Assembly: GCA_964017155.1 (NCBI GenBank)
Contig: OZ024867.1
Span: 22,252,020 to 22,316,019 of the forward strand
Length of the DNA: 64,000 nucleotides
Source of the DNA: Oasisia sp. SBJ-2009
Taxonomy: Eukaryota > Annelida > Polychaeta > Sabellida > Siboglinidae
Direction: 5' to 3'
Position 1 is the first letter of the stretch; every line of letters begins with the position of its first letter. The position numbers and the translations under genes are program-made. This document shows positions 62,173 through 64,000 of this stretch, one piece after another. The notes beneath the pieces were generated by a model. The model was not told where the DNA came from, made no database searches, and was given only the letters and a program-made list of their open reading frames with translations.

Positions 62173-63879
62173 CACAGCGAAATGAGAGACAGGTATTCCG
62201 AGAGCGTGCAGTGGTGTGCTAATGTTGCGACTGGCAAATGCATGTGTTATAGGTCGACGTTGTAGAGATAGGTTCGGCGGGTGCCCGCTGTTACTGGTGT
62301 GACAATGGTGTCACGTGCGTGATATGTGGGAAAAGCAAATGGCTTTGACTTACTGCTGACATTTAGCAATGCTGCATCTCGGTTATGTCATATCAGGGCT
62401 GTTTTTATTACGCACACTTCCTGTGGCGATATTACGTACCTGTAAGTGTGGTGATAATGCCGTACGTTTAGTTTAGGTACGAGTGCGGTGATAATATAAC
62501 GCAGCAGGGTATGACGGTTTGTACGGTGATGATAATGCACATTTCACGAGTACGTGATGGCAACGTACGCTTGAGTGTACGTTCGGTGATAATAAACGGT
62601 TCTTCCGGTTGTTATTTTGCGACAATAGGCAATTGTATGTTATGCTGTTATTTGCATTGGCTTGTGTAACGAATTACTTGTAACACAAGTGTGCGCCTTC
62701 GATTATAATAATGTGCCTCTGTGCATGTGTGTAATAAATTATAGTAAATTGTCGTAAATTATTATAGCACGTTTATGATGTCTGCGTCACTAGATATATG
62801 TGTCTAATATAACATGAGACGATGTATAGCCATCAAAGCACGGCTATTGAACATTGCAGTTCTAGTGATCACATGTTTATGTTATCAGATGCCGCGATAT
62901 CCGTGTAGAATGTGTGTAATAAAGCTAATATAAACATTGCGTTTCAATTGTTTTGATTTTGTTTGTGCCGTAGTATTCTAAAGACGAACATTTAATATGT
63001 ATATTTTGTGTGATTTTATGTAGGTGGGCAAATGACTAATTATGGCATCTTATAACGTTGGTACGCAATATATATATATATTGCGTAACATATATATATA
63101 TACATATAAGGCTATATATATATATATATAAGAAGGTTTTGTTAAGCATGGCTACATGGCTACAACAGGGACTATGAATACCGTAGTAGGATCTCTTCTC
63201 ATACTAAGTCTAGAGCGAAAGGCATATTATATATGGCGACGTATATCCACGCTGTGTTAACGGCGTGTAACTTCAGACATATCCGAAGTTAACATAATGC
63301 TATCTTAACGAGAAGTGTAAACATGCATTAAACATTAATATCGATTGCTGTTGGCCTAGTCAGCCGCAGCGACACATAGCGGGCGAGAAAGCGAGAATGA
63401 CTTACAGTGGTAGACGAAGTATAAGTCGTGTGCAAACATACAACATCGCTAGGAACCGAGGGCGTCCCGTTTGCATTGCATGGTTCCTCTCCTGCCTGCA
63501 ACATAGCAGACATGTAAACGGAAATGACGTCACGCTACAGTGACGTCACTTTCTTAGTTACTCGTTGATTCCCGTCGCCACTTGTCACTGACGTTATCTG
63601 TGATAGCACGTTGACAAGCAGCGAAGGTCACAAAAAATGACAAACTCGGCTCAAAGAAGTGTTAAATTAAAATAACATGACAACCATCCAATAACATGAC
63701 AACCATCCATGTCATTTATGTGCACCAGCTTCTTTGGATAACTGTTAAACCAGTTAGCGATGTGTGTTTTTAAACACAACGATACATATTCTTATTTATC
63801 TAATTAAATGAATTTCTCCCGACAAAATTGAGTCATGGATGCCGAAAGCGCGATGGCTTATGGGACAGCGTGGATAAGA
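62173..63879. other. Intergenic, no gene recognised
   Basis: Contains TA tracts at about 63068-63130 and scattered GTACG-type strings at 62430-62590. Nothing else identified. Confidence 0.4.
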
Positions 63880-64000
63880 TTATAGGGCGTGTAAGTCTCG
63901 CGCGCGAAAACGAGGCTGGGGGCAGAAAGTCCATATTCTCCATGTTAAAGTATAGGACTTCGTTTTGTTTTTGGTTGTACTAATCGAACTGTTCCAGTCT
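63880..64000 (-). repeat. Dispersed repeat G, copy 2 (cut by window end)
   Basis: Reverse-complement match to 20514-20640. The boundary at the window end cannot be judged. Confidence 0.65.

Overview
This is animal nuclear DNA: AT-rich, intron-rich, dense in short DNA transposons, retroelement fragments and micro/minisatellites. Three complete, intact protein-coding genes can be assembled exon by exon. On the + strand, 3604-21451 encodes the ADP-forming succinyl-CoA ligase beta subunit SUCLA2 (11 exons, 458 aa). On the - strand, 31092-25265 encodes a short aprataxin, APTX (7 exons, 195 aa, no FHA domain seen). On the + strand, 43940-59612 encodes an RCC1-BTB protein, the apparent invertebrate counterpart of vertebrate RCBTB1/RCBTB2 (14 coding exons, 534 aa). 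All three were joined using splice consensus, phase continuity and recalled family sequence; no alignment was run. The host is probably a marine invertebrate bilaterian. A mollusc or other lophotrochozoan is plausible, but the sequence does not prove it.

Layout: 1-3011 holds a dead, internally deleted non-LTR retrotransposon (- strand) and a short + strand retroelement tail. 3604-21451 is SUCLA2, whose introns carry hAT-like, pogo-like and foldback MITEs, tRNA-derived SINEs and two large minisatellites. 21452-24849 holds foldback and hAT-like MITEs. 25265-31092 is APTX. 31093-43900 is gene-poor: a tandemly duplicated LINE/MITE nest at 32590-36850, then a 49-nt satellite (39000-40737) bracketed by oppositely oriented copies of one MITE. 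43912-59612 is RCBTB. 59613-64000 shows no recognisable gene.

The genes do not form an operon or pathway. SUCLA2 acts in the mitochondrial TCA cycle, APTX repairs abortive DNA-ligation ends, and RCBTB is an RCC1-propeller/BTB protein of the ubiquitin-adaptor type. SUCLA2 and RCBTB1/2 also lie in one chromosomal region in human (13q14), so their proximity here may be old linkage.

The most unusual signal recurs in all three genes. Several tandem arrays sit exactly on exon-intron boundaries, and their repeat unit contains a copy of the splice junction plus the adjoining exon bases. SUCLA2 exon 9 is preceded by about 18 decoy copies of its own 3' splice site, APTX exon 5 by about 14, and RCBTB exon 13 by 2. 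SUCLA2 exon 2 and APTX exon 4 have duplicated donor regions, and the APTX stop codon lies in the edge unit of a minisatellite. I propose splice-junction-anchored tandem duplication as the feature of this window most worth following up.
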